In this document: positions 12,046 to 19,735 of the stretch, in pieces
Position numbering within the stretch: position 1 is the stretch's first letter
How the letters are laid out: each line of letters begins with the position of its first letter
Source of the DNA: DASSKO01 sp035690425
Lineage (GTDB): Bacteria; Actinomycetota; Actinomycetes; Propionibacteriales; Nocardioidaceae
Length of the DNA: 24,156 bases
Direction: 5' to 3'
Assembly (NCBI GenBank): GCA_035690425.1
Contig: DASSKO010000010.1
Coordinates: 1 to 24,156 of the forward strand
Notes under the pieces: model-generated
Seen by the model: the letters and a program-made list of their open reading frames with translations, nothing else
What the model was told of the DNA's origin: nothing
Databases searched by the model: none
Program-made: the position numbers and the translations under genes

Positions 12046-13908
12046 TCAGGTCGGTCGGCGCAGCAGCCCTCGCACCCAACTGGTCGGCCGACGGCGCCCG
12101 GCCGCACGCTTGACTGCCCCTGACCCGGCCCCTGACCCGGCCGCCGATCCGGTCCCCGCGCCGGCCCCCGCTCCGGCACCGGCGGGCTCCGGCTCCGACG
12201 CCGGCTGAGCGCCAGGCCTCCCGTTGCCGCTCGCCACGCCGGCTGCGCCGCGCTGGTCGTCCGCCTGCTCGTTGAACGGGGCGAACGTCGGAGACCTCGT
12301 CGACTGCACCCGCACGGGTCCGATCCGGCGCTGCCGCAGCGGGTCGCGGCGCAGGTCGGCATAGAGCGCGATGCACAGCCCGATGAGGATCAGCACGAAC
12401 GGGCTCGCCGCGAGGATCGTGAAGGTCTGCAAGGCTTGTAGCCCACCGACCAGCAGCAGCATCGCCGCCACCGCACCGGTCATCACGGCCCACAGGATCA
12501 CCAGTGGCCCCCACGGCTCGGTGCGGCCGCGGGAAGACAGGGTGCTGAGCACCAGGGCGCCCGCGTCGGCACCGCTGACGAAGAAGATCGCGGTCAGGAA
12601 CATCACGACCAGTGCGGTGCCGAGGAAGAACGGATACTCCTGCAGCATCGCGAAGAAGCCCGCCGCCTCGTTGCCGGTGCCGGCGATGTCGACGCCGTTG
12701 AGCTGTAGGTGGATGCCGGCACCACCGAACACCACGAACCACACCATGCTGATCACGGTGGGCACCAGGAGCACGCCGAGCACGAACTCACGGATCGTCC
12801 GCCCGCGCGAGATGCGTGCGATGAAGGTGCCGACGAACGGCGTCCACGAGATCCACCAGGCCCAGTAGAAGATCGTCCACGATGCCAGCCAGTCACCGCC
12901 GCCGAAGACGGCGGAGTGGAAGCTCATCGGCACCAGGTTGGTGGCGTAGGCGCCGATCGCGGACGGCAGCAGGTCGAGCATGAAGATGGTCGGTCCGGCG
13001 ACGAACACGAACAGCACGAGCAGCGCAGCCAGCACCATGTTGGTGTTCGACAGCCACTTGATGCCGCGGGAGACCCCGCTCGCCGCGGACAGCACGATAC
13101 CGACGGTCAGCACGCAGATCACCAGGATCGGTACCGTCGCCCCCGGGTCGTTCTTGAACTCCCCGGTGCGCAGCAGTGCGATACCGGCCGCGATCTGCAG
13201 CGCACCGAGCCCGAGCGACGTGGCCGACCCGAACTTGGTGGTGATGATCGCGATGACGTCGATCGGCTTGCCCCAGCCCTGCTCCTCGATCCGCTTCTTG
13301 CCGAACAGCGCCTGGAACGGAGAGCTCATCAGGTTGCCGCGGCCCATCCGGAACGTGGAGTACGCCAGCGCGAGACCGACGACGGAGTACATCGCCCAGG
13401 GGTGCAGCCCCCAGTGGAAGAAGGTGTAGGCCATCGCATTGCGCGCCGCGTCCTCGCTGCCGGCCGGCGCCTCTACGAACGGTGGCGGGCTGGCGAGGTG
13501 CGTGACCGGCTCGTACACGCCGAAGAACATCAGCCCGATGCCCATACCGGCGCTGAACATCATCGCCACCCACGAGATCGTGGAGAACTCCGGCGTCTCG
13601 CCCTCCTTGGAGAGCGGGATCCGGCCGTAACGGCCGAATGCCAGCACCAGCGAGAACACGACGAAGCCACTCGCGGCGAGGATGAACAGCCACCCGAAGG
13701 AGTCGGTGGTCCAGCCCAGGGCGGTGTCGGCCACGCTGGCGACGGTGTCGGTGAACACCATGCCGAGCACGGTGATGAGCGCGATGATACCGAACGCGAA
13801 ACCGAAGACGGTCTTGTCGACGGTGGCCCAGCCACCCTTGACATCGGAGGCCGGCGGGGTGGCATCAGGATCTTCAGGGGTAGTGTTTACCGACGCGTCG
13901 GCAGCCAT
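12046..13908 (-). CDS. BCCT-family transporter (betaine/carnitine/choline type)
   Basis: This 620-residue inner-membrane carrier has the twelve hydrophobic segments of the LeuT-fold BCCT family and should import a quaternary-ammonium osmolyte or carbon source with Na+ or H+. Hallmarks are the glycine-rich GMGIGLMFFG (121-130), FFHWGLHPWAMYS (163-175) and the signature FYWAWWISWTPFVGTFIARI followed by SRGRTIREF (347-375). The N-terminus is a short acidic cytosolic tail. After the last membrane segment comes a tail of about 100 residues with a Gly/Ala-rich spacer and a basic end (KRAAGRRRP, RGLLRRPT). BetP-type osmosensors also have a regulatory C-terminal tail, but this one is longer and low-complexity. 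GAAGGG precedes the ATG at 13908. The substrate cannot be told. Confidence 0.93.
   Translation of the reverse strand: MAADASVNTTPEDPDATPPASDVKGGWATVDKTVFGFAFGIIALITVLGMVFTDTVASVADTALGWTTDSFGWLFILAASGFVVFSLVLAFGRYGRIPLSKEGETPEFSTISWVAMMFSAGMGIGLMFFGVYEPVTHLASPPPFVEAPAGSEDAARNAMAYTFFHWGLHPWAMYSVVGLALAYSTFRMGRGNLMSSPFQALFGKKRIEEQGWGKPIDVIAIITTKFGSATSLGLGALQIAAGIALLRTGEFKNDPGATVPILVICVLTVGIVLSAASGVSRGIKWLSNTNMVLAALLVLFVFVAGPTIFMLDLLPSAIGAYATNLVPMSFHSAVFGGGDWLASWTIFYWAWWISWTPFVGTFIARISRGRTIREFVLGVLLVPTVISMVWFVVFGGAGIHLQLNGVDIAGTGNEAAGFFAMLQEYPFFLGTALVVMFLTAIFFVSGADAGALVLSTLSSRGRTEPWGPLVILWAVMTGAVAAMLLLVGGLQALQTFTILAASPFVLILIGLCIALYADLRRDPLRQRRIGPVRVQSTRSPTFAPFNEQADDQRGAAGVASGNGRPGAQPASEPEPAGAGAGAGAGTGSAAGSGAGSGAVKRAAGRRRPTSWVRGLLRRPT
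12118..12207. repeat. Low-complexity CCGGCCCC-type tract within the BCCT tail
   Basis: Short direct repeats (TGACCCGGCCCC twice, then CCGGCCCCC- and CTCCGG-type units) encode the Gly/Ala/Ser-rich tail of the transporter. The tract is likely to vary in length between strains. Confidence 0.6.
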
Positions 13909-13986
13909 GGCAACCCTTCACTTCGTCGGGGCCGGGCCCATGGACAAGCGATGCTGCAAGACCCGACGGACACCGCTCATCGAATC

Positions 13987-14004
13987 TGCCCAGCAATCTG
14001 GGCA
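13987..14004. promoter_or_regulatory. 7-bp hairpin in the BCCT-adenosyltransferase intergenic region
   Basis: TGCCCAG (13987-13993) and CTGGGCA (13998-14004) are perfect inverted arms around CAAT. The site lies in the divergent promoter region, 79 nt before the BCCT start and 46 nt before the adenosyltransferase start, so it may be an operator for either gene. Confidence 0.4.
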
Positions 14005-14036
14005 CAGGACAATGCCACGGCGTCATGACCACCGAC

Positions 14037-14042
14037 TATCGT
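14037..14042 (+). promoter_or_regulatory. -10 hexamer of adenosyltransferase homologue, leaderless start
   Basis: TATCGT lies 7 nt before the ATG at 14050 and no Shine-Dalgarno sequence is seen. Confidence 0.45.
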
Positions 14043-14049
14043 AGCCACC

Positions 14050-14679
14050 ATGAGTGAGCTTCGAAACCGCGAGACCGCGGCTGACCCCCGCTATACCCGG
14101 GAGAGCGATCTCGGGCGGACCCTCTTCGGGGACATCGGCGAGGTGGCCAAGTACGACATCCGGTTGGGAGCGTTCGCCGACTGTGAGGAGGCGAACGCCG
14201 CGGTCGGTTTCGCGCTGTCGATGGGCGGCTACGACGTACGGACGGCGGCAACGCTGACGAGTGTGCAGAACGACCTTTTCGACCTGGCCGCGGACCTCAG
14301 CGCCCCCACCGACCAGGACCTGGACCCTCCGCCCGTCCGGATCGTCGATGCGCACGTGACGTGGGTGGAGCGGGCCTATGAGCACTACAGCGCTGACCTG
14401 GCCCAGGTCCGGGGTTTCGTGCTCCCGGGAGGGACCGTCGCCGCCGCGCTGCTGTTCCAGGCCAGGATCGCGATCCGCCGAGCGGAGCGAACGACCTGGG
14501 CAGCGCTCGAGCAGCACCCGCAGTCGATCAACCCACTGACCGCGCACTATCTCAACCGCGTCTCCGCGTTGCTCTTCGTGCTTGCCCGTACCAGCAATGC
14601 CGACCTCGGCGACCGGATGTGGCACCCGATGGCCTCGATCGCCGGGCCTACCCTCGACGAGGGCGTCGGCGGCGAGTAG
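14050..14679 (+). CDS. PduO-type ATP:cob(I)alamin adenosyltransferase homologue, divergent
   Basis: The 209-residue helical protein has the frame of PduO-type corrinoid adenosyltransferases: FVLPGG (123-128), ARIAIRRAER (138-147) and LNRVSALLFVLAR (168-180). Several signature residues differ. The N-terminal TGDxGxT loop reads ESDLGRT (18-24). The DELN motif reads EEAN (46-49), the LHxAR histidine is Phe136 and the LNRxSD aspartate is Ala173. It may therefore be a paralogue with reduced or changed activity rather than the main enzyme. It stands alone, divergent from the BCCT gene, and ends one base from the convergent macrodomain gene. No cobalamin-dependent enzyme is nearby to suggest a client. 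Confidence 0.75.
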   Translation: MSELRNRETAADPRYTRESDLGRTLFGDIGEVAKYDIRLGAFADCEEANAAVGFALSMGGYDVRTAATLTSVQNDLFDLAADLSAPTDQDLDPPPVRIVDAHVTWVERAYEHYSADLAQVRGFVLPGGTVAAALLFQARIAIRRAERTTWAALEQHPQSINPLTAHYLNRVSALLFVLARTSNADLGDRMWHPMASIAGPTLDEGVGGE

Positions 14680-14680
14680 T

Positions 14681-15181
14681 TCAGGTCTCCTCCAGCGCAG
14701 CGGACCACGCCGCGGCGGCCGCCTCGTCGAACGCCACCAGCCGTGCGTCCCGCACCGCCGTCGGTGTCCGCCGCAGCGTCTCCACGGCGATCCGCGCCGC
14801 ATCCTGAGGATCCCAGCCGTACACGCCGGCCGACACCAACGGGAACGCCAGGCTGGTGGCTCCGATCTCGTCGGCCACCCGGAGGGCCTCCCGGTAGCAC
14901 GACGCCAGCAGGTCGGGATCGGTCTGGCCGGCGTGCCGATTGGGGCCGACCACATGGATGACGAACCGTGCCGGCAACTCGCCGGCGTGCGTCCAACCGG
15001 CCGCACCGGTCGCCAAGCCGTCGGGAAACCGCTCGACACACTCGCGCAGCAACGCAGGGCCCGCGGCGGCATGCACCGCGCCGTCCACTCCCCCGCCGCC
15101 TCGCATGGCCGAGTTGGCCGCGTTGACGACTGCGTCGACGTCCAGGGTGGTGATGTCGGTCTGGACTACCGCGATCTGCAT
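14681..15181 (-). CDS. Macrodomain protein (O-acetyl-ADP-ribose deacetylase type)
   Basis: This 166-residue single macrodomain probably removes acetyl or ADP-ribosyl groups from ADP-ribose derivatives. The ligand-binding motifs are in order: Asp9 in TDIT, VVNAANS (18-24), GGGGVDGAVHAAAGP (28-42) and the phosphate loop LVSAGVYGWD. This is the MacroD/YmdB pattern. It is the last gene of a three-gene operon and begins 3 nt after the alpha/beta hydrolase stop. The pairing with a hydrolase and a DUF2516 membrane protein does not reveal a substrate. Confidence 0.92.
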   Translation of the reverse strand: MQIAVVQTDITTLDVDAVVNAANSAMRGGGGVDGAVHAAAGPALLRECVERFPDGLATGAAGWTHAGELPARFVIHVVGPNRHAGQTDPDLLASCYREALRVADEIGATSLAFPLVSAGVYGWDPQDAARIAVETLRRTPTAVRDARLVAFDEAAAAAWSAALEET

Positions 15182-15184
15182 CGG

Positions 15185-16018
15185 TCAGCTCCCGTCCGCG
15201 CCGGATTGGTTCAGGGATTGTTTCGGGGATTGTCTCGGGGGCGGGTTGAGGTGGGTGGCGATCGTGGTCCGCAGGGCGCGTCGATGCGTCCAGAGCACCC
15301 CACCTTCGTCGAACACCTTCAGGCGGGCGTGCGGGAGTGCCGCCGCCAACTCGGCCGCCGTCTCGACAGGGTGCGCGGCGTCCTCCCGCTGCGCGACCAC
15401 GAGGACCGGGCATCGCACCCGCTCCAGCACCGCCCGGTCCGTCAGCGGCGCCTGTGCCGGCAGCTCGCGCAGCGCCGTGGCCACCGAGGAGCCCGCCAGC
15501 CGCTGCGCCTGGCGCTTGGCCCACACCCGCACGTCGGCGCGGCCGCGGGCGGACGCCGGCTGCTCGGTCACCAACAGCTCGGCGACCGCGTCGATCCGCC
15601 CACGGTCGACCAGGTCGGCGAGCTGCTGCATGCGGAGTACGGCGGGGTCGCCCCGCGGACGGTCGATCGCGGCCGGCAGCAGCAGCACCAGCCGGTCGAA
15701 CCGATCGGGCTGCTCCGACGCCAGCCGCAGCAGCGCCCCGGCACCGAGGGAGACCCCGACCGCGCGGGTCGCCCGCACGTGGTCGGCAACGGTCCGCGCC
15801 TCCGCGGCCAGCGCAGCGTAGGTCCACGCGGTCGCCGGGGCAGAGGACCCGCCGTGTCCGCGGAAGTGCAGAAAGGCCTTGCTGCCCTCGACCCCGCTGC
15901 CGAACGGCCGGGTCTCGGGAATCGACCCCGCGAGACCGTGGGCGAACAGCGTGACCGGATCGCCCGCACCGGTGACGACGTACTCGATCTGGGCGTCGGC
16001 GGCGGCCAGCAGCGACAC
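15185..16018 (-). CDS. Alpha/beta hydrolase
   Basis: This 277-residue cytosolic hydrolase has an oxyanion-loop motif FAHGLAGS (25-32), nucleophile elbow GVSLG with Ser90, candidate acid Asp213 in AQREDAAHP and His245 in LWTHRRAL. The triad is thus complete, although the His sits in an unusual setting. HFRGHGGSSAP after the oxyanion loop is typical of the family. The C-terminal end (PPRQSPKQSLNQSGADGS) is low in complexity, encoded by small imperfect DNA repeats at about 15200-15240. The GTG start lies one base after the DUF2516 stop codon. The substrate is unknown. Confidence 0.87.
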   Translation of the reverse strand: MSLLAAADAQIEYVVTGAGDPVTLFAHGLAGSIPETRPFGSGVEGSKAFLHFRGHGGSSAPATAWTYAALAAEARTVADHVRATRAVGVSLGAGALLRLASEQPDRFDRLVLLLPAAIDRPRGDPAVLRMQQLADLVDRGRIDAVAELLVTEQPASARGRADVRVWAKRQAQRLAGSSVATALRELPAQAPLTDRAVLERVRCPVLVVAQREDAAHPVETAAELAAALPHARLKVFDEGGVLWTHRRALRTTIATHLNPPPRQSPKQSLNQSGADGS

Positions 16019-16019
16019 C

Positions 16020-16307
16020 TCAGCGGCGGGTCAGCTCGCGGGCGGCCGGGCGCACGTCGAGCACGTAGACCAGCGCGGCGATGGTGCCGATCAGGCTGAG
16101 GATGCCCAGCACGTTCCAGAAGATCAGGTGCTCGAGCAGGAACAGCCCGAGGATGAGCATCCAGAACTTCTTGGTCTGCCGGTCGATGGCCGGGAACACC
16201 TGAGCCGGACGGGTAGTCGCGTCGACGAACGCCAACGCCTTGATGCCGAACAGCACCAAGGTCAGCACCAGCATCACGGCGCTCTCGATCGCAAAGGGAT
16301 TGAACAC
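16020..16307 (-). CDS. DUF2516 family membrane protein
   Basis: This 95-residue protein has about three hydrophobic segments (about 8-28, 48-66 and 68-86) and the DUF2516 centre GIKALAFVDATTRPAQVFPA followed by TKKFW. It belongs to a small actinobacterial membrane family of unknown function. The GTG start at 16307 has a TAGTCT hexamer 7 nt upstream and no Shine-Dalgarno site, so it appears leaderless. It heads the operon with the alpha/beta hydrolase and macrodomain genes, with a one-base gap to the next. Confidence 0.85.
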   Translation of the reverse strand: MFNPFAIESAVMLVLTLVLFGIKALAFVDATTRPAQVFPAIDRQTKKFWMLILGLFLLEHLIFWNVLGILSLIGTIAALVYVLDVRPAARELTRR

Positions 16308-16314
16308 GACACCG

Positions 16315-16320
16315 AGACTA
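16315..16320 (-). promoter_or_regulatory. -10 hexamer of DUF2516 operon, leaderless start
   Basis: TAGTCT on the minus strand (16320-16315) lies 7 nt before the GTG at 16307. Confidence 0.5.
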
Positions 16321-16402
16321 CCTGCCGCCGGCGATCCCGGCAGCCTCTCGCGTTTGGCGACTCCCCTCGCCCCGCCGGTCGCCCTTCGCCGGCAATTGGC
16401 TG

Positions 16403-16430
16403 GGTCGCCGGGATCAGGTCGCCGGGATCA
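16403..16430. repeat. Perfect 14-bp tandem duplication
   Basis: GGTCGCCGGGATCA occurs twice without a gap (16403-16416, 16417-16430). The second copy contains the asparaginase stop codon, so the duplication lies at the 3' end of that gene. Confidence 0.75.
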
Positions 16431-17414
16431 GAGGGTCGCGCGGATCAGGCCGACCGGTTCACCGCCGCCCAGCAGCGTCACCGTGCCGATCTCGTCGAGC
16501 ACCGGGTGCTCGACGCCCAGCCGGCGCAGCACCGCGGTCATCACGACCGCGCGCGCACGGGTTCCGCCGTCGTCGATCTTGAGCGCGATCGCGCGCCCGT
16601 CCGGCAGCGCCACGGCGTAACAGGCCTCGGCTCCCGCCTTGCCGATCGTGCCGGGTACGGCGCGCAGCAGCTTGGCCTCGTCGCGATAGGTGCCCGACGC
16701 GTACTCGGGGAACCGGCGGTAGGCCATGGCCAGCCGGTGCTCGACAGTGCCCTCGGCCGCGGTGCCGATCCGCTGGAACCCCCGCGCCAGCCCGGTCAAG
16801 GAGGCCGACAGCAGCGGCGCCCCGCAGCCGTCGATCCCGACCGCCTCGGCGCGCTCACCGGTCAGCTCCTCCATCGCCGCCCGAATGGCCACCTGCAGCG
16901 GATGCTCCGGCGCCCGGTAGGTCGCCACGTCCCAGCCGTTGTGCACACACGTGGCCAGCATCGCGGCGTGCTTGCCGCTGCAGTTCATGAAGATCGACGA
17001 GCGCGCGGCGCCCGAGCGCACGGTCTCCTCCCGGATCCAGTCCTCCACCGGATAGTCGGCCGGCGTCTGCAGCGCGGACTCCTCCAGACCGGCGCCGGCC
17101 AGGATCCGGCGTACCCCCTCGAGGTGGAAGTCCTCGCCGGAGTGCGAGGCCGCGGCGAGCGCCAGCAGGTCGGGCGGGAGATCGAGGCCACAGCGCAGCA
17201 TCCCCACCGCCTGGAACGGCTTGTTGCACGAGCGCGGGAAGATCGCCGAGGTGACGTCGCCGACCGACCAGCCCGGCGTGCCGTCCGCCTCCAGCACGAC
17301 CACGGAGCCGTAGTGGTGGCCCTCTACGAACCCCGAGCGGACGACCTCGGCGACACAGGATTGGTGCTGACGGGTCTGGTTGCGGGGCTGGTGGGTGGCG
17401 TCCGGAGCAGTCAC
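16428..17414 (-). CDS. L-asparaginase, type-II family of the Rhizobium AnsA kind
   Basis: The 328-residue protein belongs to the asparaginase_II (Rhizobium etli inducible ReAV) family, not the E. coli AnsA/AnsB fold, and should hydrolyse asparagine to aspartate and ammonia. Family residues are present: the Ser and Lys of RSCNKPFQ, the Ser of ASHSGEDFH, Cys and Lys of NCSGKHAAM, and Cys of GIDGCGAP. The opening VAEVVRSGFVEGHHYGSVVV is typical. The frame is open further upstream. I chose the GTG at 17414 because a TAGTGT hexamer lies 8 nt before it and upstream extension would run through the divergent cysC promoter. No signal peptide is visible, so it is probably cytosolic. Confidence 0.9.
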   Translation of the reverse strand: MTAPDATHQPRNQTRQHQSCVAEVVRSGFVEGHHYGSVVVLEADGTPGWSVGDVTSAIFPRSCNKPFQAVGMLRCGLDLPPDLLALAAASHSGEDFHLEGVRRILAGAGLEESALQTPADYPVEDWIREETVRSGAARSSIFMNCSGKHAAMLATCVHNGWDVATYRAPEHPLQVAIRAAMEELTGERAEAVGIDGCGAPLLSASLTGLARGFQRIGTAAEGTVEHRLAMAYRRFPEYASGTYRDEAKLLRAVPGTIGKAGAEACYAVALPDGRAIALKIDDGGTRARAVVMTAVLRRLGVEHPVLDEIGTVTLLGGGEPVGLIRATL

Positions 17415-17422
17415 GCCCGGCG

Positions 17423-17450
17423 ACACTACCGGCGGCGCGAATGGCACAAT
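17423..17450. promoter_or_regulatory. Divergent leaderless promoters of asparaginase and cysC
   Basis: On the minus strand TAGTGT (17428-17423) stands 8 nt before the asparaginase GTG. On the plus strand CACAAT (17445-17450) stands 7 nt before the cysC GTG at 17458. Only 43 nt separate the two start codons, so the promoters must overlap back to back. Confidence 0.45.
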
Positions 17451-17457
17451 CACCCGC

Positions 17458-18696
17458 GTGCCGACCCAGTGGACCCCCTCCGCCCGTGAGCTGGACGACC
17501 TCGAGCTGATCCTCACCGGCGTATTCGACGACGGTGTGCTGCGTGCCGACAGCACCGTCGACGGCGGGCCGTCGCTCGCCGTGCCGGCCGACGTCGCCAG
17601 CGCCGCCGAGGACGGGCTGGTCGAGCTCACCGACCCCGAGGGGCTGCCGCTGGCGCGTCTCGACCTGCGGACCCGCCACCTGACCCCGTTGACGCACCCG
17701 CAGTTCGGCGCGTTCCGCCGCTACCACCGAACGCCGCAGCAGGTGCGTGAGCAGCACCGCGCCGACCACGGCGGCACCGCCACGTTCGCCGTACCCGTGA
17801 TCGCCCCGCTGACCCAGGACGCCATCGACACCGTCAACGCCGTGGCACGGTCCGAGCAGGCCACACCGATCCTCCTGGCGCTGGTGGGAGCCGGCACGCC
17901 GCAGGGCGTGTCCGCTCCGGCGCTGGTGCGCGCCACGCTCGCCGCCGCGACCCAGATCGAGCACGCCGACGTGGTCGCGGTCGCGGCGGCTCGCCGTGAT
18001 GACGCAGGCAGCACCGCGGACAGCGCCGCCGACCGGGAGTTCCGCGACACGGTGGCGCTGGCCTTCGCCGACGAGGTCCTGCACCTCGGGCCGGCCACCG
18101 GCCCGCTCCCCGCCGACGTAGCGGCGATCGTCGACCAGGACCGTCCGGCCAGGGATCGGCGTGGACTCGTGGTCTTCTTCACCGGCCTGTCGGGGTCGGG
18201 CAAGTCGACGTTGGCGCGCGCGCTGCACGACCGCCTGCTGGAGCGGGGCGACCGCACGGTCACCTCGCTCGACGGCGACGTCGTCCGGCGCCACCTGTCG
18301 GCCGGGCTCGGGTTCTCCAAGGAGGACCGCGAGACCAACATCCGCCGGATCGGCTGGGTCGCTGCGGAGATCAGCCGCCACGGCGGGGTGGCGATCTGCT
18401 CACCGATCGCACCCTTCGACTCGACCCGGCAGCAGGTGCGCTCGATGGTCGACGCCACCGGCGGCGGTTTCGTGCTCGTGCACGTCGCCACGCCGCTGCA
18501 GGAGTGCGAGCGACGGGACCGCAAGGGCCTCTACGCCAGGGCCCGCGCGGGCGAGATCCCGGAGTTCACCGGCATCAGCTCCCCCTACGAGGAGCCGGCC
18601 GACGCGACCGTCACGGTCGACACTACCGGACGCAGCGTCGCCGACGCCCTGGACGACGTGGTCGCGACGCTGCGCACCGAAGGCTGGCTGGCATGA
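17458..18696 (+). CDS. cysC: Adenylylsulfate kinase with N-terminal ATP-sulfurylase-like domain
   Basis: The C-terminal part (about 235-412) is a complete APS kinase that phosphorylates APS to PAPS. It has P-loop GLSGSGKST (243-251), DGD (272-274), FSKEDRETNIRRIG (286-299), the SPIAPF loop with Ser315 and RKGLYARAR (355-363). The first 230 residues look like the PUA-like plus Rossmann part of ATP sulfurylase (LTPLTHPQFGAFRR, AVPVIAPLTQ, ILLALVGAGTPQGVSAPALV, RR at 179-180). They lack the catalytic QxRNxxHxxH signature, so this part is probably not active as sulfurylase; CysDN downstream supplies that activity. The GTG at 17458 was chosen over the longer frame because a -10-like CACAAT lies 7 nt upstream. 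Its stop overlaps the permease ATG. Confidence 0.9.
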   Translation: MPTQWTPSARELDDLELILTGVFDDGVLRADSTVDGGPSLAVPADVASAAEDGLVELTDPEGLPLARLDLRTRHLTPLTHPQFGAFRRYHRTPQQVREQHRADHGGTATFAVPVIAPLTQDAIDTVNAVARSEQATPILLALVGAGTPQGVSAPALVRATLAAATQIEHADVVAVAAARRDDAGSTADSAADREFRDTVALAFADEVLHLGPATGPLPADVAAIVDQDRPARDRRGLVVFFTGLSGSGKSTLARALHDRLLERGDRTVTSLDGDVVRRHLSAGLGFSKEDRETNIRRIGWVAAEISRHGGVAICSPIAPFDSTRQQVRSMVDATGGGFVLVHVATPLQECERRDRKGLYARARAGEIPEFTGISSPYEEPADATVTVDTTGRSVADALDDVVATLRTEGWLA

Positions 18697-19688
18697 TTCC
18701 TGAGCTCATCGTGGAGGGACTGTTCTCCGGTGAGGCGTTGTCGATCCTCGTGGTCGCCTTTCTCGTCGGCATCGTCGTCGGCCTCACCGGCATGGGCGGC
18801 GGTGCGCTGATGACACCGGCCCTGATCTTCCTCGGCATCAACCCGACCACGGCGGTCGCGAACGACCTGGTGGCTGCCGGGGTGAACAAGAGCGTCGGCG
18901 CAGCGGTGCACTGGCGCGAGGGCTCGCCCAACCTCCGGCTCGTCGGATGGCTGGTGGCCGGGTCGGTGCCGACCTCCTTCGCCGGCGCCTTCATCGTCGA
19001 CGCAGTCGGCGCCACCGGGGAGCAGGAGAACTTCGTCCGGCTCGCCATCGGCTGCGCGCTGATGTTCACCGCCACGACCTACACGGTGCGCACCTACCTG
19101 GAGCTGCGGGAGCGCACGTCCGGCCGCCCTCCGCGCAGCCGTGACGTGGTGGTCAGGCCGCTGCCCACGTTCGCCGTGGGCGCGACGGGCGGCCTGCTGG
19201 TGGGAATCACGTCGGTGGGGTCGGGCTCGCTGATCATGGTGAGCCTGCTGCTGCTCTACCCGGCTCTGCAGGCGGTGAAGCTGGTGGGCACCGACCTGGT
19301 GCAAGCAGTACCGCTGGTGCTGTCGGCCGCGATCGGTCACGTGCTGGTGAGCGGCGTCGACTGGGCCATCCTGCTGCCGCTGATCGTCGGCGGCACCCCG
19401 GGCACGTATCTGGGCTCGCGGGTGGCGCACTGGGTTTCCCAGGCGGTGGTCAAACGTGGGATCGTGATCGTGCTCTCGCTGACCGGGCTGACGCTGCTGG
19501 GTGTGCCACCCGAGTACGTCGGCGTGATCGGGGCCGGTCTGCTCATCCTCGGGCCGCTGGCCTGGGCCGGGGTACGTCAGCTGCACGGCCTGCCGCCCTT
19601 CGAGACGCTCGGCACCGCAAGCACCGGCGGCAACGACACAACGGCGCGGGGGCGCGACGAAGGCGGTGGCTCCCGCGCCGACCGGTAG
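18693..19688 (+). CDS. TauE/SafE family permease, probable sulfite/sulfur-anion transporter
   Basis: This 331-residue membrane protein has eight or so hydrophobic segments in two similar halves. Each half opens with the family's glycine motif: VGLTGMGGGALMTPAL near residue 30 and VGITSVGSGSLIMVSL near 175. TauE/SafE proteins move sulfite, sulfoacetate or other organosulfur anions. It overlaps the cysC stop by four bases (ATGA) and precedes cysD, which argues for a sulfur substrate, perhaps export of excess sulfite or uptake of a sulfur source. The direction of transport cannot be read from sequence. The C-terminal 25 residues are polar and low in complexity. Confidence 0.88.
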   Translation: MIPELIVEGLFSGEALSILVVAFLVGIVVGLTGMGGGALMTPALIFLGINPTTAVANDLVAAGVNKSVGAAVHWREGSPNLRLVGWLVAGSVPTSFAGAFIVDAVGATGEQENFVRLAIGCALMFTATTYTVRTYLELRERTSGRPPRSRDVVVRPLPTFAVGATGGLLVGITSVGSGSLIMVSLLLLYPALQAVKLVGTDLVQAVPLVLSAAIGHVLVSGVDWAILLPLIVGGTPGTYLGSRVAHWVSQAVVKRGIVIVLSLTGLTLLGVPPEYVGVIGAGLLILGPLAWAGVRQLHGLPPFETLGTASTGGNDTTARGRDEGGGSRADR

Positions 19689-19726
19689 GACTATCGGTAG
19701 GATGGCCGCTGCTTCCCACCTGGAGG
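19683..19726 (+). promoter_or_regulatory. cysDN promoter region with CGGTAGGA direct repeat and Shine-Dalgarno site
   Basis: CGGTAGGA occurs at 19683-19690 and 19695-19702, 12 bp apart. The second copy contains TAGGAT (19698-19703), a good -10 hexamer. A clear GGAGG (19722-19726) fixes the cysD start. The pair overlaps the end of the permease gene, so cysDN may have its own promoter within the operon. Confidence 0.45.
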
Positions 19727-19735
19727 GTTCACTGC

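Noticed and set aside
11660..12742. Minus-strand frame spanning the XRE-BCCT gap
   Set aside because: It overlaps the ends of both real genes in other frames and shows no motif; it would cross the inverted repeat.
12709..14028. 439-codon plus-strand open frame opposite the BCCT gene
   Set aside because: It is antisense to a clear membrane transporter and has a biased His/Arg/Glu composition.
15879..17489. 536-codon plus-strand open frame opposite asparaginase
   Set aside because: It is the antisense shadow of the DUF2516 and asparaginase genes.
19691..19735. SAM- or cysteine-type riboswitch before cysD
   Set aside because: Only 47 nt separate the permease stop from cysD, and no conserved riboswitch core is visible.
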